64,000 bases of DNA from Urbifossiella limnaea. GTDB taxonomy: Bacteria; Planctomycetota; Planctomycetia; Gemmatales; Gemmataceae. The notes beneath the pieces are model-generated. The model was not told where the DNA came from. It did not search any database and saw only the letters and a list, made by a program, of their open reading frames with translations. Location: the NCBI RefSeq assembly GCF_007747215.1, contig NZ_CP036273.1, positions 6,556,322 to 6,620,321 on the forward strand, in the 5' to 3' direction. Position 1 is the first letter of the stretch; each line of letters opens with the position of its first letter. Of the stretch, positions 53,666-63,334 are shown one piece after another. Both the position numbers and the translations under genes were made by a program.

Positions 53666-55201
53666 ATGTTCCGCTTCTGTCTCGCCCTCGGATTGACGAT
53701 CGGTCTCGGGGGCTCCGGCCGGCCGGCCGCGCCCGCGGCACAGGAACCGCCCAAGGGGCCGGCGGGCGGCGAGCAACTGCGCGCCGGTGTCGCCAAGGTC
53801 GAGATCACCAGCAAGACGGCGCTCCCGGTCAGCGACCCGCTGTACGTCAAGGCGCTCGTCCTGAAGCGCGGCGCGACGACGGCCGTGCTCGTCACCCTCG
53901 ACGCCGTCGCGGTCGGCGAGATCGGCCACGTCCCCAACGACTACCTCGCCAAGGTCCGCGCCCGGCTCGAAAAGGAACTCGGCATCGCCCCCGGCAGCGT
54001 GATCGTCAACGCGAGCCACTGCCACGGCGTCGTCGGCCCCGACGTGGACGAGAAGACGGTGGAGGCCGTGACGGCGGCGGTCGCGGGCCTCGTCCCCGTG
54101 CGGGCCGGCGTCGGCGTCGGCAGCGAGACGCGCGTCTCGGAGAACCGCCGGCTCCGCCTCAAGAGCGGCCGGGAGGCCGACGTCCGCCACGCCTACTCGC
54201 TCCCGCCCGACGACGAGGTCGTGGGCGTCGGCCCGATCGACCCGCGGATCGGCGTGCTCCGCCTCGACCGGCTCGACGGCCGGCCGCTCGCCGTCGTCTA
54301 CCACTTCGCCTGCCACCCGATCCAGGGCGTGCCGGGCGGCGCGAACACCGCCGACATCACCGGCTTTGCCTCGCGGGTGATCGAGGAGAATTTGCCCGGC
54401 GCCGTCGCGCTGTTCGTGCAGGGCTGCGGCGGCGACATCAACCCGGTCCGCTACAAGGACGTGCACCAGCCGCGCAGCGCCGAGCCGCTCGGGAACCTGC
54501 TCGGGCTCAGCACGCTGCGGGCCGTGCGGGCGGTCAAGTGCGACGCCGCCGGGCCGCTCGCGGTGCGGAACGAGACGCTCGCGCTCCCCCGGGCCGACCA
54601 CGCCGAGCGGATCGACGCCCTGGTCGCCGAGCAAGCCCGGCTGGTCGGGTCGCTGAAGGGGACGAGCCTGAACCTGCGGACGTTCCTGGAGCTGGCGACG
54701 AAGTACAACCTGGCCCGCGAGTTCCCGGCGTACCCGTCGCACCTGTACCTGACGGAGAAGGCCCAGGGCCGCACCGACCTGCTGGCCCTCGACGCCGAGA
54801 ACCGCCGCAACCTGCAGGCGTACCTCGACAACGTGTTGACCACGGAGAAGCTGACGCGGGTGACGACGAACCTGGCCCTGCTGCGGCGGCACCAGGAGCG
54901 GAACCTCGCCGCCGGCCGCCGGCCGCTGGAGGTCGAGGTGGCGGGCCTGCGGGTCGGCGACTTCGTGCTGGTCACGTTCCCCGGCGAGCTGACGGTCGAG
55001 GTCGGGCTGGCCGTGCAGAAGGCGTCGCCGCACAAGACGACGTTCGTGTCCGGCTACACGAACGGGTACATCTACTACACGCCGACGGCGGCCCAGCTGC
55101 GGAACGCGGGCGGGGCGCAGGAGGACAGCGACTGCCTCGTCGCCCCCGAGTGGGAGGACCTCTTCCACGCCCGGGTTGCGGCGCTGCTCAAGCACCTTTA
55201 A
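53666..55201 (+). CDS. Exported neutral/alkaline ceramidase-family protein
   Basis: 511 residues from MFRFCLALGLTIGLGGSG, a signal peptide; the long upstream frame is not coding. AGVAKVEITSKTALPVSDPLYVKALVLKRG is the N-terminal ceramidase motif; NASHCHGVVGPDVD supplies His residues for zinc binding, FACHPIQGVPGG and GCGGDINPVRYKD give further conserved sites. FPGELTVEVG and FVSGYTNGYIYYTPT are the C-terminal family motifs. Members hydrolyse N-acyl bonds of lipids or related amides, but many planctomycete copies are uncharacterised. A hairpin repeat separates it from the DUF1501 pair. Confidence 0.88.
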   Translation: MFRFCLALGLTIGLGGSGRPAAPAAQEPPKGPAGGEQLRAGVAKVEITSKTALPVSDPLYVKALVLKRGATTAVLVTLDAVAVGEIGHVPNDYLAKVRARLEKELGIAPGSVIVNASHCHGVVGPDVDEKTVEAVTAAVAGLVPVRAGVGVGSETRVSENRRLRLKSGREADVRHAYSLPPDDEVVGVGPIDPRIGVLRLDRLDGRPLAVVYHFACHPIQGVPGGANTADITGFASRVIEENLPGAVALFVQGCGGDINPVRYKDVHQPRSAEPLGNLLGLSTLRAVRAVKCDAAGPLAVRNETLALPRADHAERIDALVAEQARLVGSLKGTSLNLRTFLELATKYNLAREFPAYPSHLYLTEKAQGRTDLLALDAENRRNLQAYLDNVLTTEKLTRVTTNLALLRRHQERNLAAGRRPLEVEVAGLRVGDFVLVTFPGELTVEVGLAVQKASPHKTTFVSGYTNGYIYYTPTAAQLRNAGGAQEDSDCLVAPEWEDLFHARVAALLKHL

Positions 55202-55218
55202 GCCATCCGGTCCGCGAG

Positions 55219-55287
55219 CCGTTAGGCCGGGGCGCAAGCCCCGTCGGGGTTCGGACGCCGGACGGGGCTCGCGCCCCGGCCTAACGG
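55219..55287. repeat. Hairpin repeat between ceramidase-like and DUF1501 genes
   Basis: Arms 55219-55245 and 55261-55287 are 27-bp reverse complements with one wobble mismatch and a 15-nt loop. It starts 18 bp after the ceramidase stop. It is palindromic and GC-rich, but unlike the other families in sequence. Confidence 0.8.
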
Positions 55288-55396
55288 CGGACTGGATTCC
55301 GCAGGCCACACGGCGGGAGTTCTCGCTGGACTGCGACCGCCCGGCGCGGGAACATGGTACCGGTCAGACTCCCGCCTGCCCCACTCGCCAGCGCGT

Positions 55397-56797
55397 ATGG
55401 CCCTTCCCCACCCCACCCGGCGTGCCGCCCTCGTCGCCGGCGGCATGAGCTACTTCGGGTGCGACCTCGCCACCCGCGTCCTCGCCGCCCCCGCGGCGGC
55501 GCGGCCGACGGCCCGCTCGGCGATCATGATCTGGCTCAGCGGCGGCGCGTCGCACATCGACACCTGGGACATGAAGCCGGACGCCCCGGAGGAGTACCGC
55601 GGCACCTTCCGCCCGGTGGACACGTCCGCCCCCGGCGTGCGCCTGTGCGAGCACCTGCCGCACCTCGGGAAGCAGGCGCACCACCTCGCCGTCGTGCGGT
55701 CGCTCGGCGACCACCGCCGCGGCACCGGCGACCATCACGCCGGGTACTACTACAACCTCACCGGCCACGCCCCGGACCGCACGTTCCACCAGCTCCTCAA
55801 CGCCCGCACGCCGTACCCCACCGACTGGCCGTCGATGGCCTCGGTGGTCGCGCTCAAGCGGCCGCCGCACCCGCACCTGCCGAACGCGATCACGCTGCCG
55901 CACAAGGAGGGCGCCCCCGAGTACACCCGGCCGGGGCAGTTCGCGGCGCGGCTCGGCGTCGAGTACGACCCGGTGTTCGTGGACGGCACCCGCGAGCGGC
56001 CGCTCGACTTCGCCGTGCCGGCCCTCAGCCTCGGCGGCGACCTGACCGCCGAGCGCCTCGGCGACCGCCGCTCCCTGCTCGGCGCGATCGACGCCGCCCA
56101 CCGGTTCGCCGACGACTCGGCCGCCAACCGCGACTACACGACGTACCAGCGGAAGGCGTTCACGCTGCTGTCGTCGCGGCAGACGAAGGCGGCGTTCGAC
56201 CTGCGGGCCGAGCCGGAGCGGGTGCGCGAGAAGTACGGCCGCGGCATCAACGCCGCGTCGATGCTGCTGGCCCGCCGGCTGGTCGAGGCCGGGGTGCCGT
56301 TCGTGAGCGTGTTCTGGAAGGGCGACAAGGAGCTCGACACGCTGTGCAAGAGCGGCGGCGGGTGGGACACGCACGGGAACAACTTCAACTGCCTGAAGGA
56401 CCGCCTCCTCCCCGAGTTCGACCGGCCGTTCGCCGCGCTGCTCGACGACCTCCACCAGCGCGGCATGCTCGCCTCCACGCTGGTACTCGTGACGAGCGAG
56501 ATGGGGCGGATGCCGAAGATCGGCGACCGCCGCTCCGGCGGCGTGGCCGGCGCCGGCCGCGACCACTGGCCGGCGTGCCAGTCGGTACTGCTCGCCGGCG
56601 GCGGCGTCCGCGGCGGCCAGGTGTTCGGCACGACCGACAAGCGCGCCGAGTACCCGGACCAGAACCCGGTCGCCCCCGAGCACATCGCCCGGACCGTGTT
56701 CCACGCGATGGGGATCGACGACCTGTCCGCCACCGACCGCGAGGGCCGGCCGTTCGGCCTGATGGACGACGGCCGCCCGCTCACCGAACTGTTCTGA
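55397..56797 (+). CDS. DUF1501 family protein, exported
   Basis: 466 residues. The signal is MALPHPTRRAALVAGGMSYFGCDL. IMIWLSGGASHIDTWDMKPDAPEEY is the family metal-site motif, GGGWDTHGNNF and TSEMGRMPKIG follow, and GRDHWPACQ lies near the C-terminus. Extra histidines appear in DHRRGTGDHHAGYYYNL. The next DUF1501 gene starts 21 bp downstream, so the two are a tandem pair with only about 40% resemblance by eye, not a recent duplication. No DUF1549 gene is adjacent. Confidence 0.9.
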   Translation: MALPHPTRRAALVAGGMSYFGCDLATRVLAAPAAARPTARSAIMIWLSGGASHIDTWDMKPDAPEEYRGTFRPVDTSAPGVRLCEHLPHLGKQAHHLAVVRSLGDHRRGTGDHHAGYYYNLTGHAPDRTFHQLLNARTPYPTDWPSMASVVALKRPPHPHLPNAITLPHKEGAPEYTRPGQFAARLGVEYDPVFVDGTRERPLDFAVPALSLGGDLTAERLGDRRSLLGAIDAAHRFADDSAANRDYTTYQRKAFTLLSSRQTKAAFDLRAEPERVREKYGRGINAASMLLARRLVEAGVPFVSVFWKGDKELDTLCKSGGGWDTHGNNFNCLKDRLLPEFDRPFAALLDDLHQRGMLASTLVLVTSEMGRMPKIGDRRSGGVAGAGRDHWPACQSVLLAGGGVRGGQVFGTTDKRAEYPDQNPVAPEHIARTVFHAMGIDDLSATDREGRPFGLMDDGRPLTELF

Positions 56798-56818
56798 CCC
56801 GCCCGGGAGGACGCGACG

Positions 56819-58117
56819 ATGCCCCACGCCCCTTCGGGAACCGTTCAGGTCGGCTCGCGGCGCTGGTTCCTGCGCACCGGGCTCGCCGGGCTCGGCGCCC
56901 TCGGCGCGACCGCCACCGCCGCGCCGCGGCGGCCCACGTCGGTCATCCTGTTCTGGCTCTCCGGCGGGCTCAGCCACATCGACTCGTGGGACCCGAAGCC
57001 CGACGCCCCCGCCGAGGTGCGCGGGCCGTTCGGCTCGATCCCGACGCGCGTGCCGGGCGTCCGCGTGAGCGAGCACCTGCCGCTCCAGGCGTCGATCATG
57101 GACCGGCTCACGCTGGTGCGGTCGGTAGACTGCAAGGCCAGCGACCACACGCCGATCACCATGCAGGCCGGCAACCCGCTGGCCCGCCGCACCAACGACG
57201 GCAAGGACGGCGGCGGCTACCCGTCGATGGGGTCGGTGGCGGCGAAGTTCCGCGGGCCGAACGACCCGGCGCTGCCGGCGTTCGTCGGCCTGGCCGACAG
57301 CTGGAAGGCCGACGTGTGGGGCGCCGGGGCGCTCGGCGCCGCCTACGAGCCGGTGCAGGGGACCGACCTCGCCGGGCGGATCCGGTTGCCGCAGGGCGTG
57401 ACCGTCCCCCACCTCCGCGACCGCGACGACCTCCGCCGCCGGCTCGCCGCCGCCGGCCGCGACCTCGACTCGCCCGACGCCGGCCGGCTCGACGTGCAGG
57501 GGCGGCGGGCGCTCGACATGATCGTGTCCGGGAAGGCGCAGCGGGCGTTCCGGGTGGAGGAGGAGTCGGCCCGCCTCCGCGACGCCTACGGCCGCGACAG
57601 CATCGGCGAGAAGGCGCTGCTGGCCCGCCGGCTGGTCGAGGCCGGCACCACGTTCGCGCTCGTCAGCGGGGCGTGGGGCTACTTCGACCACCACGGCGAC
57701 GACGTGCGCTGGGGCGGCATCGAGCGCGGGCTGCGGCCGCTGCTGCCGCGGATCGACCGCGTCGTTCACACGCTGGTGACCGACCTGGCAGCCCGCGGGC
57801 TGCTCGACACGACGCTGGTGCTGATGATGGGCGAGTTCGGCCGCGGCCCGGTGATCAACGCGAACGCCGGCCGTGACCACTGGACGAACTGCATGTCGCT
57901 GCTGGTCGCCGGCGGCGGGCTGCCGTGCGGGCAGGTGATCGGCCGGACCGACGCCAAGGGGTACGGCATCACCGACGGCCGGGTCGGCCCGGCGGACCTG
58001 GCGGCGACGGTGTTCCGCCACCTGGGCATCGACCCCGACGCCCACTGGGACGACCCGCAGGGCCGGCCGACGCCGGTGGTAGTCGAGAACGGCCGCCCCA
58101 TCCCCGGGCTCGTGTAG
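56819..58117 (+). CDS. DUF1501 family protein, exported
   Basis: 432 residues. The signal contains SRRWFLRTGLAGLGALG (Tat-type RRWF). VILFWLSGGLSHIDSWDPKPDAP gives the N-terminal site, MGEFGRGPVIN and GRDHWTNCMSL the C-terminal sites. It follows the other DUF1501 gene by 21 bp, so translation may be coupled. The MFS transporter gene lies downstream in the opposite direction, 25 bp away. Substrate unknown. Confidence 0.9.
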   Translation: MPHAPSGTVQVGSRRWFLRTGLAGLGALGATATAAPRRPTSVILFWLSGGLSHIDSWDPKPDAPAEVRGPFGSIPTRVPGVRVSEHLPLQASIMDRLTLVRSVDCKASDHTPITMQAGNPLARRTNDGKDGGGYPSMGSVAAKFRGPNDPALPAFVGLADSWKADVWGAGALGAAYEPVQGTDLAGRIRLPQGVTVPHLRDRDDLRRRLAAAGRDLDSPDAGRLDVQGRRALDMIVSGKAQRAFRVEEESARLRDAYGRDSIGEKALLARRLVEAGTTFALVSGAWGYFDHHGDDVRWGGIERGLRPLLPRIDRVVHTLVTDLAARGLLDTTLVLMMGEFGRGPVINANAGRDHWTNCMSLLVAGGGLPCGQVIGRTDAKGYGITDGRVGPADLAATVFRHLGIDPDAHWDDPQGRPTPVVVENGRPIPGLV

Positions 58118-58142
58118 GCCCGGTCCGCCAGGAGCCGCTGGT

Positions 58143-59426
58143 TCACGCCCGCCCGCGGCCGCCGTCGGAAACGGCGAACCACAGCAGCCCCCCGACGAAG
58201 CACACCCCGCACGCCACCCCGACCGCGGTCGTCCACCCGACGGCCTCACCAATCACCGGGGTGACGACCGGGGCGAGCAGGCCGACGCCGTTCCCGCCGG
58301 TGTTCACCAGGGCGCACGCCAGCCCGCCGTTTCGCGGCGCCAGCGCCGGGGCCGTGGTCCAGAACACCCCCTCACACAGCCCGAGCGCCCCGAGCCCGAG
58401 CGCGAACCACGCCACCACCGCGTCCGGGTTGGTCGCGGCGACGCCGCACAGGCTGAACGCGGCGCTGAGGCTCATGCCGGTGACGGCCACGACCCGGTTG
58501 CCGGCGCGCGGCCCGAGGGCGCGGCCGAGCCGGTCCGCCACCCAGCCGCCCAGCGCCATCCCCACCGCCGACGCCATCATCACCACGAACGCCGCCCGCC
58601 GGCTCTCCGACTCCGGGAGCTTCAGCTCGCTGCCGAAGTAGAACTCGATCCAGTAGAAGAACAGGTACTGCATGTAGCCGAGCGCCCCGTAGCTGAGCGT
58701 GAGCAGCACCAGGCTCCGGTTGCGGAGCAAGTCGGCGACGTCCGCGAGCGTCGCCGCGGCGCGCGGCGGCGGGGCGCCGCCCGCGGCCACCAGCTCGCGC
58801 TCCGCGGCGTTCGTCCCGGGGTGTTCCGCCGGGCTGTCGGCGGCGAGGGCGTACCAGCCGACGCCGAGCAGCGCCAGCGCCGCGCCGCTGACGACGAACG
58901 CCGCCGGCCAGCCGACCACGTCCATCAGCCAGCCGAACACGGGGTACGTCAGCGCGATGCCGACGAGGGCGCCCGCGGTGACGGTGCCGTTCGCGGTCGA
59001 GCGCTCGCCGGGCGGCACCCACAGCGACACCGCCCGCGCCGCCCCGGGGTGGAGCGGCACGCTCGTCGCCCCGGCCAGCCCGCGGATGAGCAGCAGCGGC
59101 ACGAACATCGCGGCGACGCCCAGGCCGGACCAGCCGAGCACGCCGGTCAGCGCGGCCCAGGAGCCGAGCCCCACGGCCATCACGGTCATCGCCCGGCGCG
59201 GGCCGGCGCGGTCGAGGAGGTAGCCGCCGGGGAGCATCCCGAGCGTGTAGACGAACAGGAACGCCGAGTACACCAGCCCCATCTGCGCGGCCGTGAGCAG
59301 GCCCGGCCCGATGAAGTGCGCCTTGGCCGCGACCGAGATGCTGACCCGGTTGAAGTGCGCGAGGAAGGCGAGCCCCGCGAGCAACGCCACCACCAGCCAG
59401 CGGACGCGCGTCGGCCGTTCGAACAT
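58143..59426 (-). CDS. MFS transporter (ACS/hexuronate-like)
   Basis: 427 residues from MFERPTRVRWLVVALLAGLAFL. About twelve hydrophobic helices are readable. LLDRAGPRRAM (about 70-80) is the MFS loop 2-3 motif, ADRLGRALGPRAGN the corresponding 8-9 loop. The N-terminal FNRVSISVAA suits the anion:cation symporter group, whose members take up organic acids or sugar acids. The adjacent enolase-superfamily enzyme could act on such a substrate, which is inference. The gene starts about 100 bp from the inverted repeat at 59531. Confidence 0.88.
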   Translation of the reverse strand: MFERPTRVRWLVVALLAGLAFLAHFNRVSISVAAKAHFIGPGLLTAAQMGLVYSAFLFVYTLGMLPGGYLLDRAGPRRAMTVMAVGLGSWAALTGVLGWSGLGVAAMFVPLLLIRGLAGATSVPLHPGAARAVSLWVPPGERSTANGTVTAGALVGIALTYPVFGWLMDVVGWPAAFVVSGAALALLGVGWYALAADSPAEHPGTNAAERELVAAGGAPPPRAAATLADVADLLRNRSLVLLTLSYGALGYMQYLFFYWIEFYFGSELKLPESESRRAAFVVMMASAVGMALGGWVADRLGRALGPRAGNRVVAVTGMSLSAAFSLCGVAATNPDAVVAWFALGLGALGLCEGVFWTTAPALAPRNGGLACALVNTGGNGVGLLAPVVTPVIGEAVGWTTAVGVACGVCFVGGLLWFAVSDGGRGRA

Positions 59427-59530
59427 GGGCGCACCCGGTGGGGAATCGTGTCGAAATCGATTGGACTCGCCAGTCCGATCTACGGACCTACAGCTGATTA
59501 GGGTTGCGAAGCCGGCCCCCGGTCTTCCCC

Positions 59531-59767
59531 GGAGGTGGTTCGCCCCCTCACCCCGCGTGCTTCGCCGCGACCCTCTCCCCCGAGGGGAGAGGGTGGGCCT
59601 CACCGGTCCTCATCGCGGGCGGGTAACCACGCGCCGCGGCTGCGAAACACGCCTCTACCTCCGCGGGTCGATGCCCATCCGCGATGGGGGGTCGGGCGCT
59701 CTCACCCTCTCCCCTCGGGGGAGAGGGTCGCGGCGAAGCACGCGGGGTGAGGGGGCGAACCGCCTCC
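59531..59767. repeat. Large inverted-repeat element with 65-bp arms, copy B
   Basis: It occupies most of the 411-bp gap 59427-59837. Arms 59531-59595 and 59703-59767 are 65-bp reverse complements with one mismatch. They are closely similar to copy A at 37979, including the ACCCCGCGTGCTTCGCCGCG block, and the loop shares a cgggcgggta stretch with copy A in the opposite orientation. It lies between the MFS start and the enolase-like stop. No gene is present in the gap. Confidence 0.92.
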
Positions 59768-59837
59768 GATGAAACCCCGGGACCACGCACCCAACCCGGA
59801 CAACTTGCGGACTGAGCCCCCAACCCGGTGATGCCGG

Positions 59838-60995
59838 TCACGGCGTCGCGAAGCGCGAGGCGATCTCGGCCGGCAGATCGTAGCCGATCCCGGGGCGGTC
59901 GGGGAGCGCGATCGTGCCGTTATTCACCGGAAACCCCGCGGCCTGGAGTTCGCGGCGGAGCGGCGACGCGTACACCTCGGCGGGCGCGAACTCGACGAAC
60001 GGCGTGACCGGCGAGTACGCCGCGAGGTGGACCGTGGCAGCGCCGAGGATTTGCGTGGACCAGTTCCCCGGGCACACGAGCGCGCCGCGGGCGCGGGCCA
60101 GTTCCACGACCCGCTTCGCCTCCGTCAGCCCGCCGCAGGTCGTCATGTACGGCTGCACCACGGACACGCGGCCGCGGTCCATCATGTCGAGGAACTCCCA
60201 CCGCGTCACGCCGTGCTCGCCCATCGCCAGCGGGATGGAGGTCCGCGCCGCGAGCTCGGCGTAGGGCGCCGGCGAGTCCACGGGGAACGGCGTCTCGAAG
60301 AAGAACACGTCGAACGCTTCCAGCTCGCGGCACACCCGCGCGGCGGTCGGCACGTCGTGGAACAGGTAGCCGACATCGACCATGAGCGTCGGCTTGCTGC
60401 CGAGCGCCCGGCGGAAGCGGCGGGCGAGTTCGACCACGTCGGCCGGCGACGACATCATCGGCTCGACCTTGAACGCCCGGTAGCCGAGCGCCGCCAGCTG
60501 CTCCGCACGGCCGACCTGTTGGGCGAACATCGGCTCGCCGCCCCACACGTCGGACACGAGCGTGCAGTACGGCGTGACGGCGAGGTCGGCGCCGGTCGGC
60601 GTCTGGAAAGGCCCGCGCTGCACGCCGCCGAGTAGTTCCCACACCGGCCGGCCGAGCATCTGGCCGTACACGTCCCACAGCGCCACGTCGAGCGCGCCGA
60701 GGATGATGACCTGCCACCCGCGGCGGTTCGTGTGCATGACCGCGTCCCACATCCGCTGCCACAGGCGCTCGGGGTGCGTGACTTGCTGGCCGATCAGCAG
60801 TCGACCGAAGTGCGTGTCCGGCCCGCCGACCGTCGCCCGCACCACGCCCGGCGGCACGCGGAACACTTCGGACAGGCCGCTCAGCCCGCCGTCGGTGTGG
60901 ACGCGGACGCACGCCAGCGGCTCGACGCCGCCCTTGTCCGGGTCGATGTCCGGCCCGTCGCCGATGACGAACACGTCCAGCCGCGTGACCTTCAT
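59838..60995 (-). CDS. Mandelate racemase/muconate lactonizing enzyme family protein
   Basis: 385 residues from MKVTRLDVFVIGDG. YRAFKVEPMM carries the first Lys-region residue but reads KVE where the family usually has KxK. MVDVGY, FFETPFPVD and GEHG give the three acidic metal ligands, and the N-terminal cap has LACVRVHTDGGLSGLSE. The replaced second Lys suggests a changed proton acceptor, so racemase activity is uncertain; a dehydratase role is possible. It is divergent from the DUF1549 gene at 61080 and next to the MFS transporter. Confidence 0.87.
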   Translation of the reverse strand: MKVTRLDVFVIGDGPDIDPDKGGVEPLACVRVHTDGGLSGLSEVFRVPPGVVRATVGGPDTHFGRLLIGQQVTHPERLWQRMWDAVMHTNRRGWQVIILGALDVALWDVYGQMLGRPVWELLGGVQRGPFQTPTGADLAVTPYCTLVSDVWGGEPMFAQQVGRAEQLAALGYRAFKVEPMMSSPADVVELARRFRRALGSKPTLMVDVGYLFHDVPTAARVCRELEAFDVFFFETPFPVDSPAPYAELAARTSIPLAMGEHGVTRWEFLDMMDRGRVSVVQPYMTTCGGLTEAKRVVELARARGALVCPGNWSTQILGAATVHLAAYSPVTPFVEFAPAEVYASPLRRELQAAGFPVNNGTIALPDRPGIGYDLPAEIASRFATP

Positions 60996-61079
60996 GGCGG
61001 GTTTCCGGTGACCGCGTGGCGGGACCGCGAGCGCCGGGTTACAGTAGTGGCACACGCCGAGTCGGCCGAGGTGGGCAGA

Positions 61080-63326
61080 ATGTTCCGCGCCGTGCGAGTC
61101 GTCCTGTACTTCGTCGCCGCGGCCGCGCTGGTCCGGTCGGCCGCGGCTGACGAGCCGCCCGGCCCCGAGGCGCACCGCGCCTTCCGCCCGGTCGTGCAGC
61201 CGACGGTGCCCGACGTGCGCGGCCCGGCCCGCACCGGGATCGACCGGTTCGTCCTCGCCGCGCTCGAAGCGAAGAACCTCACGCTGAGCCCCGAAGCGGA
61301 CCGGCCCACGCTCGTCCGCCGCGTCGCCTTCGACCTGACCGGCCTGCCGCCGACCGTCGCCGAGATCGACGCCTTCGTCGCGGACACGAGCGCGAACGCC
61401 TACGAGAAGATGATCGACCGCTACCTCGCGTCGCCGGCCTACGGCGAGCGGTGGGGCAAGTTCTGGCTCGACGCCGCCGGGTACGCCGACAGCAACGGCT
61501 ACTTCAACGCCGACAGCGACCGCCCGCTGGCGTGGCGCTACCGCGATTACGTGGTCCGCTCCTTCAACGCCGACAAGCCCTACGACGTGTTCGTCCGCGA
61601 GCAGATCGCCGGCGACGAACTCGTCGGCTACGTGCCGGGCGGCGACGTGACGCCGGCGATGGTCGAGCCGCTGACCGCGACGCACTTCCTCCGCAACGCC
61701 CCGGACGGCACCGGCGAGAGCGACGGCAACCCGGACGAGGTCCGCACCGACCGCTTCACCGTGCTCGAAGGGAACGTGCAGAACCTCGTGAACTGCCTCC
61801 TCGGCCTCACCGTCCAGTGCGCCCGCTGCCACGACCACAAGTTCGAGCCGATCACGCAGGCCGAGTACTACGGCCTCCAGGCGCTGCTGTTCCCGGTGTA
61901 CAACCCCGAGCGCTGGACGAAGCCGAACGAGCGCGTCGTGACGGTCGGGCTGAAGGTGGACCTCGACGCGCAGGCGCGCCGCAACCAGCTGATCGACCGG
62001 CAGGTGAAGGCGGCCCGCGACGGCCTCGCGGCGTTCGCCGACCCGCTCCGCGAGCAGCTCCTCGACGAGCGGCTGAAGGACGTGCCCGCGGCGAAGCGCG
62101 CCGAGGTCGTCGCCGCGGTGAAGGCCGCGAAGGACAAGCGGACGCCGGCGCAGAAGGCGCTCCTGAAGGAGCACGACAAGGCGGCCGACGTGGGCGACGA
62201 CGCGCTGGCGAAGCGGTTCCGCGAGTACGCCGCGCTGCGCGACCAGGTGAAGCAGACGGTCGCCGACCGCGAGAAGGACCGCCCGCCGCCGGCCGACACG
62301 CTCGCCGCGTTCGTCGAGACGGACGCGAAGCCGGCGCCGCACCACGTCCTCAAGCGCGGGCTGCACCACGCGCCCGGCGACGAGGTCGGACCCGGCGTAC
62401 CGGCGGCGCTCGCCACGCCGGGGAACAAGTACACGATCGACCGCCCCGCCGGCCGCGTCTCGACCGGCCGGCGCACGGCGTTCGCGAAGTGGGTCACGTC
62501 GCCGGAGAACCCGCTGTTCGCGCGGGTGATGGTGAACCGCGTCTGGCAGCACCACTTCGGCACCGGGCTCGTCGCCACCCCGGACAACCTCGGCGCGTCC
62601 GGCGCGAAGGCGTCGCACCCGGAGTTGCTCGACCACCTCGCCGCCGAGTTCGCCGCGTCCGGCTGGCGCGTGAAGGCGCTGCACCGGCTCATCCTCACGT
62701 CGGCCGTCTACCGGCAGGGTAGCGCGCCGCGCGCGGGGCTCGACGCCATCGACCCCGACACCCGGCTGCTCGCCCGCTTCCCCCTCCGCCGGCTCGACGC
62801 CGAGGCGGTCCGCGACGCCATGCTGAACATCTCCGGCGAACTCGACGCGACGGCCGGCGGCCCCTACGTGCCGAGCCGGCGCACGCCCGAGGGGTCGGTC
62901 GAGGTCGCGGAGAAGACGCCCGGGGCGCTGCGCCGCTCGCTCTACCTCCAGCAGCGGCGGACGCAGGTCGTCACCTTCCTCCAGCTGTTCGACGCGCCGG
63001 CGATCACGACGACGTGCGGGAAGCGAACGCCCTCGACGGTGCCGCTCCAGTCGCTCGCGCTGCTGAACTCGGAGTTCGCCCGCGCCCGCGGCAAGGCGTT
63101 CGCCGCGCGGCTGACCCGCGAGGCCGGCGACGACGCGGCGCGATTGGCGTTGGCCTTCCGCCTCACCGCCGGCCGCCCGCCCGTTCCCGAGGAGCGAACC
63201 GCGTGCGAGGGGTTCCTCACGAAGCAGCGCGAGGCCTACGCCGGGCAGCCGGACGCCGCGGCCCGCGCCTGGGCGGACCTGGCCCAGATGCTCCTCGCCA
63301 GCAACGCGTTCCTCTACGTCGAGTGA
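61080..63326 (+). CDS. DUF1549/DUF1553 exported protein without N-terminal cytochrome domain
   Basis: 748 residues from MFRAVRVVLYFVAAAALV, a signal peptide; the upstream frame shadows the enolase-like gene. GIDRFVLAALEAKNL begins the DUF1549 domain, VAFDLTGLPPTVAEIDAF and WLDAAGYADSNGYFNAD follow, and CARCHDHKFEP near 247 is a CxxCH motif inside the domain. DUF1553 (about 445-748) contains VTSPENPLFARVMVNRVWQHHFG and LRRSLYLQQRR. The usual leading PSCyt1 domain is absent, so this is the short version. It is followed by a DUF1501 gene after 8 bp. Confidence 0.92.
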   Translation: MFRAVRVVLYFVAAAALVRSAAADEPPGPEAHRAFRPVVQPTVPDVRGPARTGIDRFVLAALEAKNLTLSPEADRPTLVRRVAFDLTGLPPTVAEIDAFVADTSANAYEKMIDRYLASPAYGERWGKFWLDAAGYADSNGYFNADSDRPLAWRYRDYVVRSFNADKPYDVFVREQIAGDELVGYVPGGDVTPAMVEPLTATHFLRNAPDGTGESDGNPDEVRTDRFTVLEGNVQNLVNCLLGLTVQCARCHDHKFEPITQAEYYGLQALLFPVYNPERWTKPNERVVTVGLKVDLDAQARRNQLIDRQVKAARDGLAAFADPLREQLLDERLKDVPAAKRAEVVAAVKAAKDKRTPAQKALLKEHDKAADVGDDALAKRFREYAALRDQVKQTVADREKDRPPPADTLAAFVETDAKPAPHHVLKRGLHHAPGDEVGPGVPAALATPGNKYTIDRPAGRVSTGRRTAFAKWVTSPENPLFARVMVNRVWQHHFGTGLVATPDNLGASGAKASHPELLDHLAAEFAASGWRVKALHRLILTSAVYRQGSAPRAGLDAIDPDTRLLARFPLRRLDAEAVRDAMLNISGELDATAGGPYVPSRRTPEGSVEVAEKTPGALRRSLYLQQRRTQVVTFLQLFDAPAITTTCGKRTPSTVPLQSLALLNSEFARARGKAFAARLTREAGDDAARLALAFRLTAGRPPVPEERTACEGFLTKQREAYAGQPDAAARAWADLAQMLLASNAFLYVE

Positions 63327-63334
63327 GGCTCCCC

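Noticed and set aside
61080-63326. An N-terminal extension of the DUF1549/DUF1553 gene to 60732
   Set aside because: The extension would overlap the opposite-strand enolase-like gene and would put the signal peptide in the middle of the protein; ATG 61080 gives a clean signal.
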